A stretch of 64,000 nucleotides of DNA from contig NC_134988.1 of assembly GCF_050947335.1 (NCBI RefSeq), positions 1,426,001 to 1,490,000 on the forward strand, read 5' to 3'. A program made the translations under genes and the position numbers. Source of the stretch: Megachile rotundata. Lineage: Eukaryota > Arthropoda > Insecta > Hymenoptera > Megachilidae. Below are positions 48,610 through 63,587 of the stretch, in pieces (within the stretch, counting starts at the first letter, position 1; every line of letters starts with the position of its first letter). Under the pieces are notes generated by a model. It was given only the letters and a program-made list of their open reading frames with translations, was not told the origin of the DNA and did not search any database.

Positions 48610-49850
48610 TCATACAATCGCAATCATACATCACAATCATACAATCACAATCATACAATCACAATCATACAATCACAATCATACAATCACAATCATGCAA
48701 TCACAAAAATACAATCATAATCATACAATCACAATCATACAATCGCAATCATACAATCACAATCATACAATCACAATCATACAATCACAATCATACAACC
48801 ACAATCACACTATCACAATCATACAATCACAATCAAACAATCACAATCATACAATCACAATCATACATTCAAAATCATGCAATCACAACCATACAATCAC
48901 AATCACGCAATCACAATCATACAATCACAATCATACATTCAAAGTCATGCAATCACAACCATACAATCACAATCACGCAATCACAATCATACAATCACAA
49001 TCATACATTCAAAATCATGCAATCACAATCATACAATCATAATCATACAATTACAATCATACATCACAATCATGCAATCACAATCATACAATCATAATCA
49101 TACAATCACAATCATACAATCACAATCATACAATCACAATCATACATTCAAAATCATGCAATCACAATCATACAATCACAATCATGCAATCACAATCATA
49201 CAATCACAATCATGCATTCAAAATCATGCAATCACAATCATACAATCACAATCATGCAATCACAATCATACAATCACAATCATACAATCACAATCATACA
49301 ATCACAATCATACAATCGAATTCATACAATCGCAATCATACAATCACAATCATACAATCGCAATCATACATTTACAATCTCCCAAATACAATCTCCCAAA
49401 TACAATCATACAATCACAATCATACAATCATAATCATACAATCACAATCATACAATCACAATCATACAATCACAATCATACTATCACAATCATACAATCA
49501 CAATCATACAATCACAATCATACAATCACAATCATGCAATCACAATCATACATTCAAAATCATGCAATCACAATCATACAATCACAATCATGCAATCACA
49601 ATCATACAATCATAATCATACAATCACAATCATACAATCACAATCGTACAATCACAATCGCACAACCACAATCAGACAATCACAATCATACAATCACAAT
49701 CATACAATCACAATCATACAATCACAATCATACAATCACAATCATGCAATCACAAAAATACAATCATAATCATACAATCACAATCATACAATCGCAATCA
49801 TACAATCACAATCATACAATCATAATCATACAATCACAATCATACAATCA
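48610..49850 (+). repeat. 2.18-kb tandem duplication, copy 2 (partial)
   Basis: This copy repeats the left part of 46,430-48,609, including the marker acattcaaagtcat and the catgcattc unit at 49,212. It then continues into a series resembling 5,800-6,300 and 8,000-8,400. Confidence 0.8.
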
Positions 49851-50389
49851 CAATCATACAACCACAATCATGCAATCACAATCATACAATCACAATCATA
49901 CAATCACAATCATACAATCACAATCATACAATCGAATTCATACAATCGCAATCATACAATCACAATCATACAATCGCAATCATACAAATACAATCTCCCA
50001 AATACAATCTCCCAAATACAATCATACAATCACAATCATACAATCACAATCATACAATCACAATCATACAATCACAATCATACAATCACAATCATACAAT
50101 CACAATCATACAATCACTATCATACTATCACAATCATACAATCACAATCATACAATCACAATCATACAATCACAATCATGCAATCACAATTATACATTCA
50201 AAATCATGCAATCACAATGATGCAATCACAATCATACAATCGCAAGCATACAATCACATTCATACAATCTCAATCATACAATCTCAATCATACAATCACA
50301 ATCATACAATCATAATCATACAATTACAATCATACATCACAATCATACAATCACAATCATACAATCGCAATCATACAATTACAATCTCC

Positions 50390-51560
50390 CAAATACAATC
50401 TCCCAAATACAATCTCCCAAATACAATCTCCCAAATACAATCTCCCAAATACAATCATACAATCACAATCATACAATCACAATCATACAATCATAATCAT
50501 ACAATCGCAATCATACATCACAATCATACAATCACAATCATACAATCACAATCATACAATCACAATCATACAATCACAATCATACAATCACAATCATACA
50601 ATCACAATCATACAATCACAATCATACAATCACAATCATACAATCACAATCATACAATCACAATCATACAATCACAATCATGCAATCACAAAAATACAAT
50701 CATAATCATACAATCACAATCATACAATCGCAATCATACAATCACAATCATACAATCACAATCATACAATCACAATCATACTACCACAATCACACTATCA
50801 CAATCATACAATCACAATCAAACAATCACAATCATACAATCACAGTCATACATTCAAAATCATGCAATCACAACCATACAATCACAATCACGCAATCACA
50901 ATCATACAATCACAATCATACATTCAAAGTCATGCAATCACAACCATACAATCACAATCACGCAATCACAATCATACAATCACAATCATACATTCAAAAT
51001 CATGCAATCACAATCATACAATCATAATCATACAATTACAATCATACATCACAATCATGCAATCACAATCATACAATCATAATCATACAATCACAATCAT
51101 ACAATCACAATCATACAATCACAATCATACAATCACAATCATACAATCACAATCATACATTCAAAATCATGCAATCACAATCATACAATCACAATCATGC
51201 AATCACAATCATACAATCACAATCATACATTCAAAATCATGCAATCACAATCATACAATCGAATTCATACAATCGCAATCATACAATCACAATCATACAA
51301 TCGCAATCATACAATTACAATCTCCCAAATACAATCTCCCAAATACAATCATACAATCACAATCATACAATCATAATCATACAATCACAATCATACAATC
51401 ACAATCATACAATCACAATCATACTATCACAATCATACAATCACAATCATACAATCACAATCATACAATCACAATCATGCAATCACAATCATACATTCAA
51501 AATCATGCAATCACAATCATACAATCACAATCATGCAATCACAATCATACAATCATAATC
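50390..51560 (+). repeat. Block repeated from 47,190-48,360 (3.20-kb offset)
   Basis: Matching marks at 47,482/50,682, 47,662/50,862 and 47,969/51,169 all give 3,200, which is 229 x 14 minus 6; six 13-mers lie between. Similarity ends near 48,360/51,560, where acaatcacattcat faces acaatcacaatcat. The rare actaccacaatcac unit (near 47,580 and 50,780) is shared, and recurs at 58,302 and 63,686. Confidence 0.85.
50528..50681 (+). repeat. Perfect run of 11 consensus units
   Basis: 154 bp between a 13-bp unit and gcaatcacaaaaat at 50,682. It is one unit longer than its partner at 47,342. Confidence 0.88.
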
Positions 51561-52973
51561 ATACAATCACAATCATACAATCACAATCGTACAATCACAA
51601 TCGTACAATCACAATCGCACAACCACAATCAGACAATCACAATCATACAATCACAATCATACAATCACAATCATACAATCACAATCATACTATCACAATC
51701 ATACAATCACAATCATACAATCACAATCATACAATCACAATCATGCAATCACAATCATACATTCAAAATCATGCAATCACAATCATACAATCACAATCAT
51801 GCAATCACAATCATACAATCATAATCATACAATCACAATCATACAATCACAATCGTACAATCACAATCGTACAATCAAAATCGCACAACCACAATCAGAC
51901 AATCACAATCATACAATCACAATCATACAATCACAATCATACAATCACAATCATGCAATCACAAAAATACAATCATAATCATACAATCACAATCATACAA
52001 TCGCAATCATACAATCACAATTATACAATCATAATCATACAATCACAATCATACAATCATAATCATACAATTACAATCATACATCACAATCATACAATCA
52101 CAATCATACAATCGCAATCATACAATTACAATCTCCCAAATACAATCTCCCAAATACAATCATACAATCACAATCATACAATCACAATCATACAATCACA
52201 ATCATACATTCAAAATCATGCAATCACAACCATACAATCACAATCATGCAATCACAATCATACAATCACAATCATACATTCAAAATCATGCAATCACAAC
52301 CATACAATCACAATCATGCAATCACAATCATGCAATCACAATCATACAATCACAATCATACAATCGCAATCATACAATTACAATCTCCCAAATACAATCT
52401 CCCAAATACAATCATACAATCACAATCATACAATCACAATCATACAATCGCAATCATACAATCGCAATCATACAATTACAATCTCCCAAATACAATCTCC
52501 CAAATACAATCATACAATCACAATCATACAATCACAATCATACAATCACAATCATACAATCACAATCATGCAATCACAATCATACAATCACAATCATACA
52601 ATCACAATCATACAATCACAATCATACAATCACAATCATACAATCACAATCATACAATCGAATTCATACAATCGCAATCATACAATCACAATCATACAAT
52701 CGCAATCATACAAATACAATCTCCCAAATACAATCATACAATCACAATCATACAATCATAATCATACAATCACAATCATACAATCACAACCATACAATCA
52801 CAATCATACTATCACAATCATACAATCACAATCATACAATCACAATCATACAATCACAATCATGCAATCACAATCATACATTCAAAATCATGCAATCACA
52901 ATCATACAATCACAATCATGCAATCACAATCATACAATCATAATCATACAATCACAATCATACAATCACAATC

Positions 52974-55070
52974 GTACAATCACAATCGTACAATCACAAT
53001 CGCACAACCACAATCAGACAATCACAATCATACAATCACAATCATACAATCACAATCATACAATCACAATCATACAATCACAATCATGCAATCACAAAAA
53101 TACAATCATAATCATACAATCACAATCATACAATCGCAATCATACAATCACAATCATACAATCATAATCATACAATCACAATCATACAATCATAATCATA
53201 CAATTACAATCATACATCACAATCATACAATCACAATCATACAATCGCAATCATACAATTACAATCTCCCAAATACAATCTCCCAAATACAATCATACAA
53301 TCACAATCATACAATCACAATCATACAATCACAATCATACAATCACAATCATACAATCACAATCATACTATCACAATCATACAATCACAATCATACAATC
53401 ACAATCATACAATCACAATCATATATTCAAAATCATGCAATCACAACCATACAATCACAATCATGCAATCACAATTATGCAATCACAATCATACAATCAC
53501 AATCATACATTCAAAATTATGCAATCACAATCATACAATCACAATCATACAATCGCAATCATACAATTACAATCTCCCAAATACAATCTCCCAAATACAA
53601 TCATACAATCACAATCATACAATCACAATCATACAATCACAATCATACAATCACAATCATACTATCACAATCATACAATCACAATCATACAATCACAATC
53701 ATACAATCACAATCATACAATCACAATCATACATTCAAAATCATGCAATCACAACCATACAATCACAATCATGCAATCACAATCATACAATCACAATCAT
53801 ACATTCAAAATCATGCAATCACAATCATACAATCACAATCATACAATCACAATCATACAATCACAATCATGCAACCACAAAAATACAATCATAATCATAC
53901 AATCCCAATCATACAGTCGCAATCATAGAATCACAATCATACAATCATAATCATACAATCACAATCATACAATCATAATCATACAATTACAATCATACAT
54001 CACAATCATACAATCACAATCATACAATCGCAATCATACAATTACAATCTCCCAAATACAATCTCCCAAATACAATCTTACAATCACAATCATACAATCA
54101 CAATCATACAATCACAATCATACAATGACAATCACACTATCACAATCATACAATCACAATCATACAATCACAATCATACAATCACAATCATACATTCAAA
54201 ATCATGCAATCACAACCATACAATCACAATCATGCAGTCACAATCATACAATCACAATCATACAATCATAATCATACAATCACAATCATACAATCACAAT
54301 CATACAATCACAATCATACAATCACAATCATACAATCACAATCATACAATCACAATCATACAATCGCAGTCATACAATCACAATCATACAAACATAATCA
54401 TACAATCACAATCATACAATCATAATCATACAATTACACTCATACATCACAATCATACAATCACAATCATACAATCGCAATCATACAATTACAATCTCCC
54501 AAATACAATCTCCCAAATACAATCATACAATCACAATCATACAATCACAATCATACAATCACAATCATACAATCGCAAGCATACAATCACATTCATACAA
54601 TCACATTCATACAATCTCAATCATACAATCACAATCATACAATTACAATCATACAATTACAATCATACAACCACAATCATACAATCACAATCATACATTC
54701 AAAATCATGCAATCACAATCATACAATCACAATCATGCAATCACAATCATACAATCACAATCATACAATCACTATCATACAATCACAATCATACGATCAC
54801 AATCATACAATCGCAAGCATACAATCACATTCATACAATCTCAATCATACAATCTCAATCATACAATCACAATCATACAATTACAATCATACAATTACAA
54901 TCATACAATCACAATCATACAATCACAATCATACTATCACAATCATACAATCACAATCATACAATCACAATCATACAATCACAATCATACAATCACAATC
55001 ATACATTCAAAATCATACAATCACAATCATACAATCGCAATCATACAATCACAATCATACAATCGCAATC
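52974..55070 (+). repeat. 2.10-kb tandem duplication, copy 1
   Basis: The gtacaatcac joint at 52,974 recurs at 55,071 (offset 2,097 = 150 x 14 minus 3; three 13-mers near 53,214, 53,997 and 54,445). Shared rare marks are catatattcaaaatc near 53,421/55,518, gcaaccacaaaaat near 53,872/55,955, atagaatcac near 53,926/56,009, acaatcttac near 54,073/56,156 and gcagtcac near 54,235/56,318. Confidence 0.9.
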
Positions 55071-57167
55071 GTACAATCACAATCGTACAATCACAATCGC
55101 ACAACCACAATCAGACAATCACAATCATACAATCACAATCATACAATCACAATCATACAATCACAATCATACAATCACAATCATGCAATCACAAAAATAC
55201 AATCATAATCATACAATCACAATCATACAATCGCAATCATACAATCACAATCATACAATCATAATCATACAATCACAATCATACAATCATAATCATACAA
55301 TTACAATCATACATCACAATCATACAATCACAATCATACAATCGCAATCATACAATTACAATCTCCCAAATACAATCTCCCAAATACAATCATACAATCA
55401 CAATCATACAATCACAATCATACAATCACAATCATACAATCACAATCATACAATCACAATCATACTATCACAATCATACAATCACAATCATACAATCACA
55501 ATCATACAATCACAATCATATATTCAAAATCATGCAATCACAACCATACAATCACAATCATGCAATCACAATTATGCAATCACAATCATACAATCACAAT
55601 CATACATTCAAAATTATGCAATCACAATCATACAATCACAATCATACAATCGCAATCATACAATTACAATCTCCCAAATACAATCTCCCAAATACAATCA
55701 TACAATCACAATCATACAATCACAATCATACAATCACAATCATACAATCACAATCATACTATCACAATCATACAATCACAATCATACAATCACAATCATA
55801 CAATCACAATCATACATTCAAAATCATGCAATCACAACCATACAATCACAATCATGCAATCACAATCATACAATCACAATCATACATTCAAAATCATGCA
55901 ATCACAATCATACAATCACAATCATACAATCACAATCATACAATCACAATCATGCAACCACAAAAATACAATCATAATCATACAATCCCAATCATACAGT
56001 CGCAATCATAGAATCACAATCATACAATCATAATCATACAATCACAATCATACAATCATAATCATACAATTACAATCATACATCACAATCATACAATCAC
56101 AATCATACAATCGCAATCATACAATTACAATCTCCCAAATACAATCTCCCAAATACAATCTTACAATCACAATCATACAATCACAATCATACAATCACAA
56201 TCATACAATGACAATCACACTATCACAATCATACAATCACAATCATACAATCACAATCATACAATCACAATCATACATTCAAAATCATGCAATCACAACC
56301 ATACAATCACAATCATGCAGTCACAATCATACAATCACAATCATACAATCATAATCATACAATCACAATCATACAATCACAATCATACAATCACAATCAT
56401 ACAATCACAATCATACAATCACAATCATACAATCACAATCATACAATCGCAGTCATACAATCACAATCATACAAACATAATCATACAATCACAATCATAC
56501 AATCATAATCATACAATTACACTCATACATCACAATCATACATCACAATCATACAATCACAATCATACAATCGCAATCATACAATTACAATCTCCCAAAT
56601 ACAATCTCCCAAATACAATCATACAATCACAATCATACAATCACAATCATACAATCACAATCATACAATCGCAAGCATACAATCACATTCATACAATCAC
56701 ATTCATACAATCTCAATCATACAATCACAATCATACAATTACAATCATACAATTACAATCATACAACCACAATCATACAATCACAATCATACATTCAAAA
56801 TCATGCAATCACAATCATACAATCACAATCATGCAATCACAATCATACAATCACAATCATACAATCACTATCATACAATCACAATCATACGATCACAATC
56901 ATACAATCGCAAGCATACAATCACATTCATACAATCTCAATCATACAATCTCAATCATACAATCACAATCATACAATTACAATCATACAATTACAATCAT
57001 ACAATCACAATCATACAATCACAATCATACTATCACAATCATACAATCACAATCATACAATCACAATCATACAATCACAATCATACAATCACAATCATAC
57101 ATTCAAAATCATACAATCACAATCATACAATCGCAATCATACAATCACAATCATACAATCGCAATCA
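55071..57167 (+). repeat. 2.10-kb tandem duplication, copy 2
   Basis: The second copy is joined inside a unit: acaatcgcaatc runs straight into gtacaatcac at 55,070/55,071, where the partner at 57,15x continues as acaatcgcaatcat. The offset falls to 2,083 (one unit lost) and returns to 2,096 through a doubled 13-mer at 56,527-56,552. Confidence 0.9.
56527..56552 (+). repeat. Doubled 13-bp unit
   Basis: Two acatcacaatcat units stand side by side (56,527-56,539 and 56,540-56,552) after an acaattacactcat unit. The sister copy near 54,445 and the later copy near 61,870 have one. This is the only adjacent pair I noticed. Confidence 0.92.
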
Positions 57168-58063
57168 TACAATTACAATCTCCCAAATACAATCTCCCAA
57201 ATACAATCATACAATCACAATCATACAATCGCAAGCATACAATCACATTCATACAATCTCAATCATACAATCTCAATCATACAATCACAATCATACAATC
57301 ATAATCATACAATTACAATCATACAATTACAATCATACATCACAATCATACAATCACAATCATACAATCGCAATCATACAATCACAATCATACAATCGCA
57401 ATCATACAATTACAATATCCCAAATACAATCTCCCAAATACAATCTCCCAGATACAATCATACAATCACAATCATACAATCATAATCATACAATCACAAT
57501 CATACAATCACAATCATACAATCACAGTCATACTATCACAATCATACAATCACGATCATACAATCACAATCATACAATCACAATCATGCAATCACAATCA
57601 TACATTCAAAATCATGCAATCACAATCATACAATCACAATCATGCAATCACAATCATACAATCATAATCATACAATCACAATCATACAATCACAATCGTA
57701 CAATCACAATCGTACAATCACAATCGCACAACCACAATCAGACAATCACAATCATACAATCGCAAGCATACAATCACATTCATACAATCTCAATCATACA
57801 ATCTCAATCATACAATCACAATCATACAATCATAATCATACAATTACAATCATACAATCACAATCATGCAATCACAATCATACAATCACAATCATACAAT
57901 CACAATCGTACAATCACAATCATACAATCACAATCATACAATCACAATCATACAATCACAATCATACAATCACAATCATACAATCACAATCATACAATCA
58001 CTATCATACAATCACAATCATACAATCACAATCATACAATCGCAAGCATACAATCACATTCAT

Positions 58064-58203
58064 ACAATCACAATCATACAATCACAATCATACAATCACA
58101 ATCATACAATCACAATCATACAATCACAATCATACAATCACAATCATACAATCACAATCATACAATCACAATCATACAATCACAATCATACAATCACAAT
58201 CAT
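58064..58203 (+). repeat. Perfect run of 10 consensus units
   Basis: 140 bp between an acaatcacattcat unit and gcaatcacaaaaat at 58,204. Its counterpart at 63,392-63,587 has 14 units. Confidence 0.88.
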
Positions 58204-61200
58204 GCAATCACAAAAATACAATCATAATCATACAATCACAATCATACAATCGCAATCATACAATCACAATCATACAATCACAATCATACAATCACAATCA
58301 TACTACCACAATCACACTATCACAATCATACAATCACAATCAAACAATCACAATCATACAATCACAGTCATACATTCAAAATCATGCAATCACAACCATA
58401 CAATCACAATCACGCAATCACAATCATACAATCACAATCATACATTCAAAGTCATGCAATCACAACCATACAATCACAATCACGCAATCACAATCATACA
58501 TTCAAAATCATGCAATCACAATCATACAATCATAATCATACAATTACAATCATACATCACAATCATGCAATCACAATCATACAATCATAATCATACAATC
58601 ACAATCATACAATCACAATCATACAATCACAATCATACAATCACAATCATACATTCAAAATCATGCAATCACAATCATACAATCACAATCATGCAATCAC
58701 AATCATACAATCACAATCATACATTCAAAATCATGCAATCACAATCATACAATCGAATTCATACAATCGCAATCATACAATCACAATCATACAATCGCAA
58801 TCATACAATTACAATCTCCCAAATACAATCTCCCAAATACAATCATACAATCACAATCATACAATCATAATCATACAATCACAATCATACAATCACAATC
58901 ATACAATCACAATCATACTATCACAATCATACAATCACAATCATACAATCACAATCATACAATCACAATCATGCAATCACAATCATACATTCAAAATCAT
59001 GCAATCACAATCATACAATCACAATCATACAATCACAATCATGCAATCACAATCATACATTCAAAATCATGCAATCACAATCATACAATCACAATCATGC
59101 AATCACAATCATACAATCATAATCATACAATCACAATCATACAATCACAATCGTACAATCACAATCGTACAATCACAATCGCACAACCACAATCAGACAA
59201 TCACAATCATACAATCACAATCATACAATCACAATCATACAATCACAATCATGCAATCACAAAAATACAATCATAATCATACAATCACAATCATACAATC
59301 GCAATCATACAATCACAATCATACAATCATAATCATACAATCACAATCATACAATCATAATCATACAATTACAATCATACATCACAATCATACAATCACA
59401 ATCATACAATCGCAATCATACAATTACAATCTCCCAAATACAATCTCCCAAATACAATCATACAATCACAATCATACAATCACAATCATACAATCACAAT
59501 CATACAATCACAATCATACTATCACAATCATACAATCACAATCATACAATCACAATCATACAATCACAATCATACAATCACAATCATACATTCAAAATCA
59601 TGCAATCACAACCATACAATCACAATCATGCAATCACAATCATACAATCACAATCATACATTCAAAATCATGCAATCACAACCATACAATCACAATCATG
59701 CAATCACAATCATGCAATCACAATCATACAATCACAATCATACAATCGCAATCATACAATTACAATCTCCCAAATACAATCTCCCAAATACAATCATACA
59801 ATCACAATCATACAATCACAATCATACAATCACAATCATACAATCGCAATCATACAATCGCAATCATACAATTACAATCTCCCAAATACAATCTCCCAAA
59901 TACAATCATACAATCACAATCATACAATCACAATCATACAATCACAATCATACAATCACAATCATACAATCACAATCATGCAATCACAATCATACAATCA
60001 CAATCATACAATCACAATCATACAATCACAATCATACAATCACAATCATACAATCACAATCATACAATCGAATTCATACAATCGCAATCATACAATCACA
60101 ATCATACAATCGCAATCATACAAATACAATCTCCCAAATACAATCATACAATCACAATCATACAATCATAATCATACAATCACAATCATACAATCACAAC
60201 CATACAATCACAATCATACTATCACAATCATACAATCACAATCATACAATCACAATCATACAATCACAATCATGCAATCACAATCATACATTCAAAATCA
60301 TGCAATCACAATCATACAATCACAATCATGCAATCACAATCATACAATCATAATCATACAATCACAATCATACAATCACAATCGTACAATCACAATCGTA
60401 CAATCACAATCGCACAACCACAATCAGACAATCACAATCATACAATCACAATCATACAATCACAATCATACAATCACAATCATACAATCACAATCATACA
60501 ATCACAATCATGCAATCACAAAAATACAATCATAATCATACAATCACAATCATACAATCGCAATCATACAATCACAATCATACAATCATAATCATACAGT
60601 CACAATCATACAATCATAATCATACAATTACAATCATACATCACAATCATACAATCACAATCATACAATCGCAATCATACAATTACAATCTCCCAAATAC
60701 AATCTCCCAAATACAATCATACAATCACAATCATACAATCACAATCATACAATCACAATCATACAATCACAATCATACAATCACAATCATACTATCACAA
60801 TCATACAATCACAATCATACAATCACAATCATACAATCACAATCATACATTCAAAATCATGCAATCACAACCATACAATCACAATCATGCAATCACAATT
60901 ATGCAATCACAATCATACAATCACAATCATACATTCAAAATTATGCAATCACAATCATACAATCACAATCATACAATCGCAATCATACAATTACAATCTC
61001 CCAAATACAATCTCCCAAATACAATCATACAATCACAATCATACAATCACAATCATACAATCACAATCATACAATCACAATCATACTATCACAATCATAC
61101 AATCACAATCATACAATCACAATCATACAATCACAATCATACATTCAAAATCATGCAATCACAACCATACAATCACAATCATGCAATCACAATCATACAA

Positions 61201-63391
61201 TCACAATCATACATTCAAAATCATGCAATCACAATCATACAATCACAATCATACAATCACAATCATACAATCACAATCATGCAACCACAAAAATACAATC
61301 ATAATCATACAATCCCAATCATACAGTCGCAATCATAGAATCACAATCATACAATCATAATCATACAATCACAATCATACAATCATAATCATACAATTAC
61401 AATCATACATCACAATCATACAATCACAATCATACAATCGCAATCATACAATTACAATCTCCCAAATACAATCTCCCAAATACAATCTTACAATCACAAT
61501 CATACAATCACAATCATACAATCACAATCATACAATGACAATCACACTATCACAATCATACAATCACAATCATACAATCACAATCATACAATCACAATCA
61601 TACATTCAAAATCATGCAATCACAACCATACAATCACAATCATGCAGTCACAATCATACAATCACAATCATACAATCATAATCATACCATCACAATCATA
61701 CAATCACAATCATACAATCACAATCATACAATCACAATCATACAATCACAATCATACAATCACAATCATACAATCACAATCATACAATCGCAGTCATACA
61801 ATCACAATCATACAAACATAATCATACAATCACAATCATACAATCATAATCATACAATTACAATCATACATCACAATCATACAATCACAATCATACAATC
61901 GCAATCATACAATTACAATCTCCCAAATACAATCTCCCAAATACAATCATACAATCACAATCATACAATCACAATCATACAATCACAATCATACAATCGC
62001 AAGCATACAATCACATTCATACAATCACATTCATACAATCTCAATCATACAATCACAATCATACAATTACAATCATACAATTACAATCATACAACCACAA
62101 TCATACAATCACAATCATACATTCAAAATCATGCAATCACAATCATACAATCACAATCATGCAATCACAATCATACAATCACAATCATACAATCACTATC
62201 ATACAATCACAATCATACGATCACAATCATACAATCGCAAGCATACAATCACATTCATACAATCTCAATCATACAATCTCAATCATACAATCACAATCAT
62301 ACAATTACAATCATACAATTACAATCATACAATCACAATCATACAATCACAATCATACTATCACAATCATACAATCACAATCATACAATCACAATCATAC
62401 AATCACAATCATACAATCACAATCATACATTCAAAATCATACAATCACAATCATACAATCGCAATCATACAATCACAATCATACAATCGCAATCATACAA
62501 TTACAATCTCCCAAATACAATCTCCCAAATACAATCATACAATCACAATCATACAATCGCAAGCATACAATCACATTCATACAATCTCAATCATACAATC
62601 TCAATCATACAATCACAATCATACAATCATAATCATACAATTACAATCATACAATTACAATCATACATCACAATCATACAATCACAATCATACAATCGCA
62701 ATCATACAATCACAATCATACAATCGCAATCATACAATTACAATATCCCAAATACAATCTCCCAAATACAATCTCCCAGATACAATCATACAATCACAAT
62801 CATACAATCATAATCATACAATCACAATCATACAATCACAATCATACAATCACAATCATACTATCACAATCATACAATCACGATCATACAATCACAATCA
62901 TACAATCACAATCATGCAATCACAATCATACATTCAAAATCATGCAATCACAATCATACAATCACAATCATGCAATCACAATCATACAATCATAATCATA
63001 CAATCACAATCATACAATCACAATCGTACAATCACAATCGTACAATCACAATCGCACAACCACAATCAGACAATCACAATCATACAATCGCAAGCATACA
63101 ATCACATTCATACAATCTCAATCATACAATCTCAATCATACAATCACAATCATACAATCATAATCATACAATTACAATCATACAATCACAATCACGCAAT
63201 CACAATCATACAATCACAATCATACAATCACAATCATACAATCACAATCATACAATCACAATCATACAATCACAATCATACAATCACAATCATACAATCA
63301 CAATCATACAATCACAATCATACAATCACTATCATACAATCACAATCATACAATCACAATCATACAATCGCAAGCATACAATCACATTCAT

Positions 63392-63587
63392 ACAATCACA
63401 ATCATACAATCACAATCATACAATCACAATCATACAATCACAATCATACAATCACAATCATACAATCACAATCATACAATCACAATCATACAATCACAAT
63501 CATACAATCACAATCATACAATCACAATCATACAATCACAATCATACAATCACAATCATACAATCACAATCATACAATCACAATCAT
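63392..63587 (+). repeat. Perfect run of 14 consensus units
   Basis: 196 bp between an acaatcacattcat unit and gcaatcacaaaaat at 63,588. It is four units longer than the matching run at 58,064, which accounts for the offset rising from 5,328 to 5,384 between these copies. Confidence 0.88.

Larger units (their letters stand above)
50542..58063 (+). repeat. 7.5-kb unit, copy 1 (contains an internal 2.1-kb tandem pair)
   Basis: The gcaatcacaaaaat unit at 50,682 pairs with 58,204 (offset 7,522 = 538 x 14 minus 10; ten 13-mers lie between). Further marks give 7,494, 7,382, 7,410 and 7,424. Two tandem 2.1-kb copies lie inside (52,974-57,167), whereas copy 2 has a single one. Confidence 0.83.
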
